64,000 nt of DNA from Cyanophora paradoxa (GCA_004431415.1 QPMI01000295.1:1-64000); one strand, 5' to 3'. Shown: positions 1 to 12,628, numbered from the stretch's first letter. A program made the numbers and translations. Notes: generated from the letters alone by a model not told the origin.

Positions 1-2512
1 GAAGAACGACGCGCTGGTGGGCCTCCAGGAGATGCTCGTGTACGGCATCAAGGGCATCTGCGCCTACGCCGACCACGCCCTCATGAACAAGGCCCGCCCC
101 CACGCCCCCCCGCCCGCCCGGCCCCGCTGAGGCGGCTGCGGGCGGCAGTTCGAGAGCGCACACGTGTACGCCTTCGTGCACCGCGGCCTCGCCTTCCTCC
201 TCGAGAAGGAGGCCCGCGACATGGGCAAGGCGCGCGCGCCCCGCCCGCCCGCCCCCCGCCCTCCGGCGCGCCCCTGACCGCGCCGCGGGCCGCGCGCAGG
301 TGCTGGACATGCTGCTCGACTGCGGCGAGGCGAACCTGGTGACGATGGACATCCTGCACAAGGCCAACACCACCTACGGGCCCCAGGTCCCCCTCGCGGG
401 CCCCCGCCCCTCCCCCTCCCCCTCTGACCCCGCCGGGGGCGGCAGACGCCCTACGTGGTCCCCGTCAAGCCCGTCCCCGGTCCGCTCTGCCCTCCTCGGG
501 GCGGCAAGCCCGGGGCTGACCGCCAGGCGCGCAGGGAAGTGCATCCTGGTTTCGGGGCACGAGATGAGCCACATTGAGGCCATCCTCAAGCAGGCCCGGC
601 CCCGCCCCCCGCCCGCCCCGCCCCGGCCGCCACCTCACCGCGGCCGCCCCCCCAGACGGAGGGCAAGGGCGTCAACGTCTACACGCACGTGCGGCGGCCC
701 CGGCTCCGCCGCGCCTGCGCCGGCGACGGGGCGGGCAGGGGGAGATGCTGCCGGCGCACGGGTACCCGAAGCTGCGCGAGTTCAAGCACCTCGTGGGGCA
801 CTTCGGGCAGGCCTGGCAGCGCCAGTCCGTCGAGTTCGGTGCCCCCGCCCGCCCCGGTCCCTTCACGGCCCCGCCCCTCACCGCTCCGCGCCGCCCCGCA
901 GGCTGGTTCCCGGGGGCCATCGTGATGACGACCAACTGCCTGACGGCGCCCCGCGAGGGCTACCTCGACCGCATCTTCACCAGCGGCGCCGTCGGCTGGC
1001 CCGGCGTGCCCCACATCGACGGCAACGACTACACCGCCGTCATCAAGCGGTGCGCCGCCCCCAGCCCCGGCCCCGGCCCGGCCCGGCGCGACCTCGAGGG
1101 GCAGGGCGCTGGAGCTGCCGGGCTTCCTCGAGGCCGACTCCGAGTTCAAGGCCCGCCCCGCCCCGTCCCGCCCTCTCTATCCCCCCTGAGCCCGCCGCAG
1201 TACCCCTCCATCGCCGCCATGCCCCGCGTCCCGGAGTTCACCGTCGTCCGCTCCCGCCCTCCTCCCCGCGGCGCGCCCCTCCCCACGCCCCCCGCAGGGG
1301 TACGGCTCCGAGACCGTCATCGCGAACGCGGATAAGGTTTCTGCGCCCTCTCGCGCCTGTGCCCCGGGCCGAGCCGTTGGCAGGTGATCGACGGGATCAA
1401 GAACGGCGCCATCACGCGCTTCTACGTCATCGGTGCCCTCGCCTGCCCCACCGCCCGCCCGCCCCTTCGCCGACTCCCGCGGCAGGCGGCTGCGACGGCT
1501 TCGCCGGGGAGCGCTCCTACTACACGGGTGCCCCCTTTGCGTCCCTCCCGCGGGGCCCCTCGGCGCTCAGCGGTGCGGGGCAGACTTCACGCGCATGCTC
1601 CCGGAGACCTCCGTCGTCCTCACCGCCGGTACCCCCCCCCCCCCTCGGGGCCCGGGGCGGGGGCGGCGCGTGAGACGGGGGCGGCAGGGTGCGGGAAGTA
1701 CCGGGTGAACCACCTGGAGTACAAGACGATCGGGGCGACGGGCATCCCCCGCCTCCTCGACATGGGTGCGCGGCCTACCCCAGGCCCCCGCGCCCCCTCC
1801 TCAGCCTCTCCCCCCCGGCAGGCCAGTGCAACGACTCCTACAGCGCCATCCAGGCGCCGCGCACCCCCCGCCCCCTCCCCCCGGGCCTGACGGCGGCCTC
1901 AGATCGCGGTGGCGCTGGCGGGGGCCCTCAACTGCTCCATCCACGACCTGCCCCTCTCCATCGTCCTCTCCTGGTGCCCCCCCCCCCCCCCCCCCCCCCC
2001 CACCCCACCCCCCACCCCCCTCCCTCCCCTCCCCTCCGGCCCGAGCGGGGCGGGGCGGCAGGTTCGAGCAGAAGGCGGTGGCCGTCCTCCTCACCCTCCT
2101 CCACCTCGGCCTCAAGGCGCCGCCCGGCCCCCGGCCCCCGGCCTCCGGCCCCGCCGAGCGCCGCCGCAGAACATGCGCGTGGGGCCGACCCTGCCGGCCT
2201 TCCTGCGCCCCTCCGTCATCAAGGTCCTCAACGAGAAGGCGCGCGCCGGCCGATGCCGAGCCCCCTCCCACGCCGCCCGGCCGCGGGGCTCACGGGGCAC
2301 GCCGGGGCGGCAGTTCGGGCTGAAGCTCGTGGGGGACCCCGTGAGCGACCTCACCGACATCCTCGGCTTCAAGCCCGACGTGCGCCCCCGCCCCGCCCCT
2401 GGGGCCCCCCGCCCCGCGCCCCCCGCCCCCGCTCCCTGACCCCGCGCCCGCCCCGGCGCATGTGCAGCCGGAGGCCCCGACGGTGGCCACCATGCGGGCC
2501 CCCAACCCGTGA
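1..2512 (+). CDS. hcp: Hybrid-cluster protein / hydroxylamine reductase (5' partial, multi-exon)
   Basis: Iron-sulfur-oxo hybrid-cluster protein, a family that reduces hydroxylamine or NO in nitrogen and NO metabolism. The first exon is already open at base 1, so the N-terminal cysteine cluster lies outside. Exons can be read at 1-91 ([20 protein letters not shown]), 149-229, 300-386 ([20 protein letters not shown]), then [17 protein letters not shown] (from about 537), [55 protein letters not shown] and a C-terminal exon with [15 protein letters not shown] and [13 protein letters not shown]. The CGKYRVN and [10 protein letters not shown] blocks are family hallmarks around the hybrid cluster. 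Stop TGA at 2510-2512. Introns are short and C-rich; those starting at 92 and 230 appear to use GC donors (AAG|GC). Hcp is best known from bacteria but occurs in several algae. Family assignment is firm; exact exon borders are approximate. Confidence 0.88.
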
Positions 2513-3081
2513 GCGCCCGGCGCGATCCCCGAGCGCCCGGCGGCCCCACGGCCGGCGTCGGCGTCCCCCTGTACAGCTCGAGCTCCAGCGAGGCCACACT
2601 GCGATCGGTAGATCTAGATTTGTAGATCCATCGTTATCTACTCTTCTTCTGTAAATAGCGGAGTTTGTGTGTGCTCTGAAAACCGTAATAGCGCGTACGC
2701 GTTGGCGTACGTACGCGCGCGTTGACCGCGAACGAGAGCGAACGAGAGCGCGCGGGGCGACGCACAAGTTTAGCTATAGGTTCATGCTCAAAGCGCATCT
2801 CCGGTTTGGCTCCATCGGTCTCGATCTGCGAGCGGCGGCGTGGGGCCGTCAGGGAGGGCAAGCGATCGCTCCCGGCGAGTTAGAGCCGGGGGGCGTGGAC
2901 TGCTGTTGCGCTGCTGTCGATGCGCGCCGCTGCGATGCCGCGAGCTCCTGCTCGCGCGTAAGCCGGCCAGTTGCAACACGCGCCGGGTACAGGTCTTCAT
3001 CAAGGTTGGCGGGAACCGGGGCTCATGAGCTAGTTCTGCGGCACGGCGTTCGGCTACACGCACCCAGCTACAGCCAGCGAC
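2513..3081. other. Intergenic region between hcp and tectonic
   Basis: About 570 bp with lower GC and fewer C-runs than the introns around it. It probably holds the hcp 3' end and the tectonic promoter. A stretch rich in CGTACG/ACGCG palindromes lies around 2690-2730. No further gene was seen. Confidence 0.5.
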
Positions 3082-6000
3082 ATGAAAGCGATTGCGTTCG
3101 CCGCGCGCCTGGCCGTGGTGCGGCCCCGCCAGCTGCTCGTTCACCGGGGCGCTTACATTGCCTTCCTGCAGTTGGCATTGGTCGCTGCGATCGTAGCTTG
3201 CCAAGAGACGCCAGGAACTGCACTGGATGGCTCGGGCCCGAGCACCTCGCGCAGCTTGCTGGCCGTCGTGCCGAACAGCGACGCCCAGTACTCGCTGAAC
3301 TGGAACAGCGTGAGCTCTCTTCGTAGCTAAGCGAGTCTGGCCGCCCTTGATGGCCCGGCAGGTGCCTGGCTCGTCCTCGCCGCGCAACTTGAACAACGTC
3401 GGTGCGGCTGCCGCCCGGATCGCGACGCCGCCCGCGCGCTGAGCTGCGGAGGCGCAGACCTGGCGACATGCACGTGTGACCTCACGGTGAACCAGTGCGA
3501 CACCTTCTGCTGCTGCGACCCGGACTGCTCGGACCGGGAGCGCAACTCCGTCTTCCCCCCACGCTGCGTCGCGGACGGGACGGCGCCGAGCCCCGTCCCG
3601 AAGTGCGCGGAGCTCGACCGGGTGCCTTCTTCCGCCGCCGCCGCCGCCGCCGCTGCCGGGGGCCGGGGGCCGGGGGCTGAGAGCGGGGGCGGCAGGTGAA
3701 TTCGCGGGACCCGAACCTGCGGATCGTGCCCAACCCCTCCTTCCTGGACCGCCAGCTCTGCGTCGCCTACGACAACAGTCCGCCCCGCCCCGCCCCGCCC
3801 CGCCCCGCCCCGCCGGGCGCCGCGTGCCGAGGGGGCGGGGCGGGGCGGCAGACCCCTCGCGGGGCGAGTTCTACTCCTCCTCGGTCCCCCTGCCGACGAC
3901 CGACGACGAGTTCAAGTGAGCGAGCCGGCGCCTGCGAGGCGGCCCCGCGCGGGGGCGCGAGCGGGCGGGGGCGCAGGAACCTGATCGCGGCGCGGGCGCC
4001 CTTCAACTTCATCCCCAAGGCGGTCGCCAAGGCGGCCTCCTTCGTGGACGACCAGCCCTACAAGGCCGGCGAGCGCGTCGGCGCCCTCTACGGCTCCCAG
4101 ACCGCCTCCGCCACCGGCCTCGCCTCCTGGTACCAGGTCCGAGCCCCGCCCCCGCCCTCCTCCCCTCCTCCCGCCGCCCCGCGCCCACGGGCGGCGCGCA
4201 GGTGGGCAGCGGCGGCTTCCCCGTCTTCGCGCCCGGCCCCGACGGCCTCTGCACCTGGGGCAACGACGTCGGTGCGGCCGGCGCCGCCTCTTCGCCCTAT
4301 TCGCAGCCCGCGCCCACCCGCTCCCCCCTCCAGGGTACATGGTGGACGTCCCCCTCGCCTCCTGCACCGTCCGCCTGCCGAACTACCTCACGGTACCCCT
4401 CCCCCGCGCCCCCGCGCCGCGTCCGGCCCGAGCGGGGCGCGCCAGTCGTGCAAGACGGACCCGTGGCTGCGCTGGGACATGTACGCCTCGCGCACCGCCA
4501 CGGACAAGTGCGCTCTGCGCTGCCCCGCGCCCTGCGCCGGCCTCGGGGCCTCACGCTCCGCGCCCCAGGACCGACACGTGGGCCGGGCTCTACCTCGAGC
4601 TGGTGCCGCCCGCCCGCCCGCCCTGCTCGCCGCCCCCTCGCCTCACGGGCCGGCACGCACGCAGGTGTCGAACCCGGACCCGCGCAACTGGGCGCTGGCG
4701 GGGGTGAGCGCCGGGGGCATCACGGCGACGGACACCGTCATCCCCGTCGCCCTCGCCCAGGTGCGCCGACCGCCTCGCCCGCGCCCCCGCGCCCCCGCGC
4801 CCCGCGCTCGCCGAGCCGGGGCGGGGCGGGCAGAGCACGCTGCCCCTGCCCAGCGTCTCGGTCGCCACGAGCAACGCGAGCTCCGCCTGCCGCAACGCCG
4901 TCGTCTCCGTGCGGCCCGGCACCCGCGCAGCGCCACCCGCCGCCCGCCTCACCGCCGCGCCGCCCCAGGTCGCGTGGACGATCACGACGAACGGCCAGGG
5001 GCGCATCTCCGCCGCCTCCGCCGACGTCAAGCTCGCGTGCGCCCCGCCCCTCCCGCCACCCCGCCCGCCCCGCCCGCCCCCCGACCCGGCCCCGCCCCGC
5101 CAGGGCCCTCACCTCGAACACCTTCGTGCGCAACATGAGCGTCACCTGGGTCCGGGTGCGCCCCGCCCCGCCTCCCCGCCCCGCCCCGCCCCGGAGCTGG
5201 AGCGTCGGCGCAGGACGCGGCGGCCGAGCGGCGGCCGCGCTCGGGTCGCCCGGGGTACGTGGCGGGGAAGCCGGTCCTCGCGGGCATCCTCCAGACCCTC
5301 GACACGAGATACGCCGCCCCCGCCGCCGCCCGCCGCGCGCTCGCCCCGACGCTTGGGGCACGCGGGCGATCTCGCAGCTGGTGAACGGGCTGACGGTGCT
5401 GGCCCCCGGGCCTGGCTCCCTCGCCGGCGACTGCACCACCGCCGTCCGCACCCAGGCGCGCCCCGCCCCCGCGCCCTTCCCTCCTCTGGTGCCGCCCCCC
5501 GACGGCGGGGAGCAGGCGCTGTTCGGGAACAACATGCGGACGGCGTGCCGGGTGAGCTACACGCTGAAGGAGCTGGCGGCGAAGTGCAACGGGAGGCAGT
5601 TGGACCCGGTGCTGCAGCTCCCCGCGGGGGCGCTCTACGTGGGGGCCTGGGGCGACGCGGACGACCGCTACGCCTCCGACTGGGTGCCCCTCGAGCTCCT
5701 CGACCAGGCCGTCTCCGACATGCAGGCCCGCCCCCCCGCCCGCCCCCCGCCCCGCCCCTGCGCGGCTTACCAGGGCGGGGCGGGGCGCAGAGCGGGGCGG
5801 TGCAGACGCAGTTCGTCGACGCCGACTCGCGCTGCGTCAACTACGTCAACCGCCTCTCCATCGAGGCCCGCCGGGGCCCCTCCTCTCATGCGGGGCCGCC
5901 CCTGAGCCGCCGCCGGCGGCGCGCAGATCCTCACGGCGCGCGCCGGGTCGGTGCGGGCGCCCCAGCGCCGCATCGTCGCCGCCAAGGCCCGCTACTACAG

Positions 6001-6472
6001 GTCGGCCCCTCGCCTCCCCCCGCCGCCCCTCCGCAGCGCCCTTCCCCCGCGCTGACGCGGGGGCCGGGCAGCGTGGACTGGACCTTCCGGCGGCCCTCCC
6101 CGCGGGTCGCCGACGCGGTGCCGGCGGGCGGCGTGGAGCCGCGCGAGGCCCGCCCCGCGCCGGCGCGGCCGCGCCTCCCCTGCTGACCCCGCGCCCCCCG
6201 CAGGCCTTCTTCTTCGAGACGAGCGTGACGTTCGTGGACGTGCAGGACACGCCCCAGGTCCCGCCCCCGTGTCCCCCCGCCCCCCCCCCCTCGAGCCGGG
6301 GGCGCAGATCTTCCACCCGCCGGCCCCGCCGCTGCTGCCGACGGTGCCCCAGGACGTCTTCTACCCCTTCATCCTCACCAACGCCGCCCCGGCCCCCGCC
6401 CCCGCCCCGCTCCTCCTCCCCCTCCTCGCCGCCGCCCTCGCCCTCGCCCTCGCCCGCGCCCTCCCCCGCTGA
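3082..6472 (+). CDS. TCTN: Tectonic family protein (ciliary transition zone, MKS module)
   Basis: Tectonics are secreted or membrane-anchored proteins of the ciliary transition zone that act with the MKS/B9 complex to gate membrane proteins into cilia. The start at 3082 gives an N-terminus with a hydrophobic signal segment (FLQLALVAAIVAC). After one intron the diagnostic cysteine-rich motif CDLTVNQCDTFCCCDPDCS appears (about 3478-3534), which strongly matches the tectonic domain. Later exons carry NPSFLDRQLCVAYDN, FNFIPKAVAKAASF, SNPDPRNWALAGVSAGG, QLVNGLTVLAPG, CRVSYTLKELAAKCNG and FFFETSVTFVDVQDTPQ. The last exon ends in a hydrophobic tail (LLLPLLAAALALALA) followed by ARALPR and a TGA at 6470-6472, suggesting a C-terminal membrane or GPI anchor. 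About ten or more short introns. The tectonic subtype cannot be decided. It implies that the organism builds cilia. Confidence 0.85.
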
Positions 6473-6999
6473 GCGCCCCGCAGCGCCGCGGCACCCTCCC
6501 CGTAGTCAGTCGAGTAGAGCACGCAAACGCAATCTTCATCGGTCCGTAGGCTGCTCGTCGTGAGCATCGGGGAGCGCTGGGGCAAGGGGGAACTTCGGAG
6601 TGTGGGTCGAAGGCTGTGTGTGAGCGCCCCTCCGAACTTCGGATCGCTGAACTCTCGCGAGCTCGACTCGGTCATTCTCAGCGAGCAGCCGAGTTTGAGG
6701 GTCCACCGTGGCACGGTAACGCTGCGGCTCGTGCTAGACTCTGAGACCCTGCTAGCGCTGCGAGCGCTCGATCCTGACCAACTTGTGGTAAGTCCCGGGT
6801 CCTTTCATGTCAAGCATGTGTTGAACTTGCGAGTCGCTGAGCCCTGCAGCTGTTCAACGCTCACCGTGGCACCCGCGTTTGACTCTACTGCGAGGCACTG
6901 CGGCACCCGACGCATCGAGCCCATTGATTAAAAGAAAGAAGCTTGAAAGAAGCGCGACACAAGGAAGCCGGCAGGGGCGCCACCGGCAGGGCAGGCGGG
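6473..6999. other. Convergent intergenic region tectonic / F-box gene
   Basis: About 530 bp between two convergent genes, with base composition unlike the C-rich introns. It has a 123-codon open frame (6560-6931) with no recognisable domain, probably chance in 3' flanking sequence. It should contain both polyadenylation regions. Confidence 0.45.
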
Positions 7000-9531
7000 C
7001 TACTCGGAGGGGAGGACGGCGCAGCGGCGGGCCCAGGGGGAGGCGTACAGGCACACGACCTTCCCGCAGCAGTACGCCTCGCAGCAGGTCCCCCCCAGCA
7101 CGTGCAGCCGCCGGCACGCCGGGCAGTTGCGCCGGAGGTCGGGGCCGGGCTGCGGGTCGGGCGGCGGGACGGGGGAGCGGGGCGGGGGCGAGCGCGAGGG
7201 CCCCACGCCGACGGAGCGGGTGCCGGGGGCGAAGGGCCCCTCCTCCCTCGCCCCCGGCCCGGCCTCGTCCTCTTCCTCGGAGGAGGAGGCCTCGATCTGG
7301 TCCTGCTCCACCCCGTCCCCGATCTCGTCCTCGTCACCCTCGTCCCCCTCCTCCTCCCTGCCCCCCGGCCTCACCCTCGTGCTTCCTTCGCGGGCCGGCG
7401 CGCGCACCCGTCGAAGGCGTCGGCGGGGCTCGGCGGCCGCTCCGCAACCGAATCGGCGCGCCGGAGCCGGGCGGGGATGCGGACGCGCTGCAGGGCCCTG
7501 CGCGGCGGCGGCTCGGAGGCGGGAGCGCTCGGGGAGGGGGGCGGGCGGGCCTGTGGCCGCCGCCGGGGGGCAGGAGGAGGCGGGCGGCGAAGGTGAGCGG
7601 GGCGCCCGAGAGGCGGTGCCCGACGAAGAGGACCTGCCCGCCTTCCTGAGCGGAAGGGGGCGGGAGGGAGGAGAGGGGGCGGGGGCACCTCGAGGGAGCG
7701 GGAGGCGCCGGCGGGGGCGGAGCAGAGGGGCGGGCTCGGGCTCTCGATCCCCGCCCCGGCCTGCAGCGCCGCCCCGAAGAGCTGCCGCCGGCGTCACGCG
7801 GGGCCCTGTTTTTGACCCGGCGGGGGGTGCCGCACGGAGAGGGAGATGAGGGAGGGGCACGCCTGCGCGATGGACACCACCGACTCCCGCCAGCTGCCCC
7901 GGCGCCCTCCGCTTCAGCTCCACGCCGGCGCGGGGGGCGGGGGGCTGGGGGCGGCGCGCCTGACGGCCCCCGCGGACTCGGCGGAGAGGGCGAGGTGGCG
8001 GAGGGCGCGGGGCGGGGCGGAGCGCAGCGAGTCGCGCAGGGGCGCCAGCGGGCAGCCCGCCGCCGGGGCCGCGTGGACGAGGTCGAGGCAGGCGATCTCG
8101 AGGGCGGGGCAGGCCGCCCAGAGCGCCCCGAGGTGCCCCGCCGAGACGCTCCCCGCGTCCAGCCGGCACGCCAGGCCGCTGCCCAGGGCGTGAGGGCACG
8201 GAGGGGGGGGAGGGAGGGGCGGGGCGCGCCGGAGGCCGGAGCCGAGGCGGCAGAGGGAGGCGACGCCGGCCGGGGAGAGGGACGGGATGCGCGTCGTGTG
8301 CAGCACCTGCCGGCGGGAGAGGAGCTCAGGCCGCCGAGCGAGGACGGCGGGGCGGGGCGGGGCGGGCACGTGGTGGTCGAGGACGCGCATGCCGATGCGC
8401 TGGTGCGGCGAGAGGTACACCACCTGCCCCGCGGTACGTCGTTCGGAAGGGGGGCGGGGCGGGGGCGGGGCGGGGCGGACGGCGAGGCGCGGGGCGGCGG
8501 CGACGAGGCGCGCGAGCTCCTCGTCCGAGAGGCACTGCCCCGCCCCTCAGCCCGCGCCCGCGCGCCGGCGGGAGTACCCCCACCTCGAGGAAGGCGGCGC
8601 GGAGCGAGGGGAGGGGGCCCTTCACCGCCTCCAGCACCGCGCCGGGCTGCCCGGGGGCACGCGGTCGGCGCCTGTCGCAGGGGAGGGGCGGGGCGGCGCA
8701 CGGAGCGGCCCGGGGAGGGGAAGAGGGCGAGGGTGCGGAGGGTGTCGGCGCAGGCGTCGAGGGCGGCGGCGACGGCGGGGGCGCCGACGTGCAGGCAGAA
8801 GAGCAGCGAGAGCGCCTGCGGGGGCGCGGGCTCAGAGGGCCCCCCGGGGGGAGCGGTGCGCGGCGCGCCTCGAGGGAGCGGTGGGCGGCGAGGGCGGCCA
8901 GGCCGGCCTGCCGCGCCGTGAGGGAAGGAGGGCGGGGACGAAGGCGGGGGCACGGACGTCTGTGAGGGCGCTGGTGAGGCAGGCGCGGCGGACGGCGGCG
9001 GCCTCCTCGAGGACGGCGTGGAGGGCGGCCGCGCAGGCCCCCGCGGGGAAGCGGGCGCGCAGGCAGAGCGACGTGAGGCGCCGGACGCCCCCGGCGGCGG
9101 CGAAGGACTGCAGCGCCGCGCCCGTCTCCTCCGTGAAGGTCAGCCGCGCGTGGCGGAGCGCCGGGAAGGCGCGCCCCGCGTGGCCCGCGCTCTCCGCCTC
9201 CGCGAACGCTGCCGCCAGCGCTGAGGGGCGCGCGCGAGGGCAGCGAGCGGCGCTGCGCACCGGCCTCGAGGGCGCGCACGCTGCGCCAGCGCCTCTGCGC
9301 GATGAAGCGCTCAACCCTCGCCCGCCGCTCATCGGACGGCTCCGCTTCCGTAAGGAGGAGTCTCAAAAAGGGCCACATCACCGCGTCCTGACGGCCGGCG
9401 TGAACCCAACGTGGACGCCCGTCAGAGCGAGCATGGCGAACTCTGAGAATGTCGCGTATGCGCCGGCACGTCGCGGCGCACGAACTCCTGTCCCGCTCGC
9501 TCAGGCGGAGGAGGATCTGCGCGGGTCTCAC
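7000..9531 (-). CDS. F-box-like protein with leucine-rich central region and Cys-rich C-terminus
   Basis: Reads on the minus strand from ATG at 9531. The first exon looks like an F-box (ILLRLSERDRSSCAATCRRI), the motif that binds SKP1 in SCF ubiquitin ligases. The next exons give irregular leucine/alanine-rich segments (AGHAGRAFPALRHARLTFTE; FAAAGGVRRLTSLCLRARF; LACRLDAGSVSAGHLGALWA) that resemble degenerate leucine-rich repeats and would be the substrate-binding part. Near the end is an acidic region (EEDEGDEDEIGDG) and then a Cys-rich tail (CPACRRLHVLGGTCCEAYCC), which could bind zinc. Stop at 7000-7002. Introns are short, and G-rich on the plus strand as expected for a minus-strand gene. 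The LRR assignment is inferred from composition; exon joins are not fully resolved. Confidence 0.55.
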
Positions 9532-10027
9532 CGATCGCTTCGAAAGCGTTAGCTAGAGCGGAGGCGCACTTGCTGCAAGATCGCGTCGGGGAGCTGGAGT
9601 ATCGGGGAGCTCGACGAAACGAGTTGGGCCGGGTCCGGGGACTCCGTGCTGCTCGCCGACATGGCGGGCGTCGCCGCAGGATTTCCATCGTGCATCGATC
9701 AGCTAGCGAGCTCGCGTCCCTCGCGTTCGCGGGCAGGCAAGTTCGTGCAAGGGGTACGCGACAAGGGGCGGGGGTGGGTGGGGGGTAGCAATTAACCAGT
9801 AAACCCAAACGTCGCAGCCTTAGCCCGCCCGGACGCGGACGAGAGCGAGGCACCGAATCGCGTCATTGTACGGTCTACGCACCCGCTCCTTTGGCCCTTC
9901 GACCAGCTTTCGTGCTGCCGGTTTCCGACCGCGTTAACGTTCGCGGCATCAGCTGCGTCCGTCGACTCGGGTCCGACTTCAGAGCAGCTAAGACACCGGC
10001 TCGAGTGCGGCTCGCCGCGCCGCTTCG
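9532..10027. promoter_or_regulatory. Divergent intergenic region, F-box gene / P450
   Basis: About 500 bp between two divergent start codons, so both promoters should lie here. No TATA box or other named motif could be assigned. The base composition is mixed and lacks the C-runs of introns. Confidence 0.4.
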
Positions 10028-12628
10028 ATGGAACATGTGCGGGCGGTGCTCTCGGGGGAGAAGGGCGGCGGCCTGGCGGCGGCCGTCGGGGCGCTGGGGG
10101 CGCTCTGGGGCCTGCGGGCCGTGCTGCGAGGCCGGCGCCTGGACCTCGACGACATGCCCCAGGCGCGCGGCGAGTGGCCCTGGCCCGTCGGCTGCGTCCC
10201 CCGTGCGCCTCCGCCGCCCCTGGCCGCCGCGCCGACGTCGCGCCGGCTCAGACGGCATCGCGCAGGCCTGCTGAAGCTGGACAACCACGAGTTCCTGCGC
10301 ACGATCCACGAGGAGTCCGGGCCCGTCGTCCACATGAACCTCGGCGCCAGTGCGCCGCCGCCGAGACCGCCGAGGCCGCCGGGGCCGGCCGCGCGCGGGG
10401 CTCGACAACCGCCCTGACCCACCTTTCTTGCGCGCCTGCAGTGGACGTGGTCAGCGTGGCGGACTTCGAGCTCGTGAAGACGGTGCGAGCGGCGGCGCCC
10501 GATCGCGGGCCTGCGCGCCCGCGCGCCCGCGCGCCGGCGAGCCGCGCCCGCCCCGCAGATCCTGAGCAAGCCGAACGTCTTCGTACCCGGGGAGCGCCTC
10601 GTCTGGCAGTACTTTCGCCCCCTCGCCGAAGGCCTCATCAGTGCGCCGCGTACCCCCGATCCCTCCCCCCCCGCCGATCCTGTACCCCAGTGCTGTGGGG
10701 CGAGCAGTGGCGGCGGGAGCGGAACGTCCTCTCCCCCGCCTTCGGCGTCGAGGCCCTCGCCGCCATGGAGGCACCCCCCTCCCGTCCGCCCCTACCCCCC
10801 CTCTTTCCGATCGCCGTACCCCCGCAGCACATCTTCGCCCGGCACACGGCGACGGCGCTCGACATGTGGACGCGCGCCCCCGGCCTCGTCGACTTCAGCC
10901 GGGGTAGGCCCCTACCCCCACGACGCCGTACCCCCGCCGCCCGTCACCCCCCGGGGTGGCCGCAGGGTTCGGCAAGCTGACGCTGGACATCATCTGCCAC
11001 GCCGCCCTCGGGCAGCCCGCCGGCGCCCTCGCCGGCGGTGCCCGCGTGCCCCGCGCGGTCCCCGTGCCCCCGCTCAGGCGGGTGCGCCAGACTCGGACTT
11101 CCCCGAGGCGCTGGACGGCATCATGGAGGAGGTCCAGCTCCGCACCACCGAGCCGGTGCCCCCGTCCAGCGCCCCCCGCCGGGCCGCGCCTGACAGCGGG
11201 GCGGGGCGCAGGTGCAGGTGTGGCGGGTTGTGGAGACGGCGCGGGCGAGGCGCTTCCGGAGGAACGTCGCACGCATCCAGCAGCACGCCGACAGGCCCGC
11301 CCGCCCCCGCCCCCGCCCCCGCCCCCCTCCCGCCGAGCCCCTGCCCCCAGGCTGCTCGAGCAGCGGCTGGGCCAGGCGGAGCAGCCGCCGGACATGCTGG
11401 GTCTGCACCGGCGCCCCCGCGCCCCGCCGTGGCCGACGCGGGGGCGGGGCCGGGGGCAGGGGCGATGATCGGGGCGCACCGGCGGGGGGAGCTCTCGCGG
11501 GAGGCCCTCCGCCACGAGGCCATCATGGTCATGGTCGCCGGCGCGCCCCCTACACCCCCGCCCCGGCCCCCCGGGCGAGCCGGCCGGCAGGGAACGACAC
11601 GAGCGCGATCTCGATGAGCTTCGCCGCCCGCCTCCTCGCCGCCTTCCCCGACGCCCAGCACCGCGCCCGAAGCGTCCGCTTCCCCGCCCCGCGCCCCCCG
11701 CTCCCCGCTCGGGCGGGGCTGAGGGGGCTGGCAGGAGGTGCGGGGGGCGGTGGCGGGGGCGCTGCCGACCCTCGCCGAGCTCGACCGCATGCCCTTCCTC
11801 ACCGCCGTCGTCAAGGCCCGCCCCCTCCCGCGCCTCCGGGGGCCCCCGCCCCGCCCGAGCCCCCGCGCAGGAGGCCCTCCGCCTGTACCCCTCCGGCTAC
11901 GTCGTCTTCCGCGCCCTCGAGCAGGACGCCGACGTCGGGGGGTACGCTCTCCCCAAGGGCACCCAGCTCTTCATCAGCGTCTACGCCATGCACCGCGATC
12001 CGAAGCGCGCCCGAGTCCCCCGCCGCCGCCCCGCGCCGCCCGCCGTCGGCTGAGTGCCCCCTCCCGCAGGGTCTGGGGCCCGGACGTGCACAAGTTCCGC
12101 CCCGAGCGCTTCCTCCCGGGTGCGAGGCTCCCAGGCGAGCGCCTCGCCCAACGCCTTCCCCCCTGAGGCGGGGGCAGGGGGCGGCGGGGACGAGGTGAAG
12201 GCGTTCATGCCCTTCTCGTGGGGCACCAAGGTGCGGGGGCGAGCCCGCCTCCCCCGGGGGCCGCCCCCGCCGACGCCCCGCCAGATGTGCCCCGGGCGGC
12301 ACCTCTCCATGGCCGAGATCCGCTACGCCCTCGCCTCCCTCCTCCTGGCGCCCGCCCCGCACCCCCCGCTCCGCATCCCCCGCCCCCGTCCCTGAGGCGC
12401 CGCGCTCGGGCGCCGCGCAGAGGTGCCGCCTGGAGCTGCCCGAAGGGACGCCGCTGGGGAGCCTCCCCGACGCCCGCATCGCATTCGCCCTCCGGCGCGC
12501 CCTTGCCCCCGCACGCGCACGCGCACGCGCGCGCCGCTGAGCGCCGGGGGGGGAGCAGGCCGCGGGAGAACGTCCTGCTGCGTGTCACGCCCCTGGACCC
12601 CGCAGCGCCCGAGGGACGCCCCGCCTGA
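10028..12628 (+). CDS. Cytochrome P450 (CYP4-like), complete
   Basis: Haem-thiolate monooxygenase, probably ER membrane-bound: the N-terminus from ATG 10028 has a hydrophobic stretch (GGLAAAVGALGALWGLRAVL) followed by a proline-poor linker. Exons then give FLRTIHEESGPVVHMNLG, SKPNVFVPGERLVWQYFRPL, GEQWRRERNVLSPAFG (helix C WxxxR), FGKLTLDIICHAALG, the I-helix oxygen-binding motif split as MVAG|NDTS (AGxDT type), the K-helix ExxR (EALRLYPSGYVVFRAL), FRPERF, and the haem loop FSWGTK|MCPGRHLSMAE joined over an intron at about 12230-12283. The cysteine ligand is present; the usual Arg before it is Lys. The C-terminal exon reads RENVLLRVTPLDP, stop TGA at 12626-12628. About a dozen short introns. 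The substrate cannot be told from sequence; fatty-acid or carotenoid-like hydroxylation is typical of related families. Confidence 0.87.

Noticed and set aside
300-2654. Long plus-strand open frames that read through hcp introns
   Set aside because: The GC-rich, stop-poor introns leave all frames open; the frames contain Pro/Arg/Ala runs between family-matching blocks and lose similarity at each GT/GC...AG segment.
6560-6931. 123-codon plus-strand open frame between tectonic and the F-box gene
   Set aside because: No domain, no hydrophobic pattern, and it lies where two 3' ends converge. Chance is likely.
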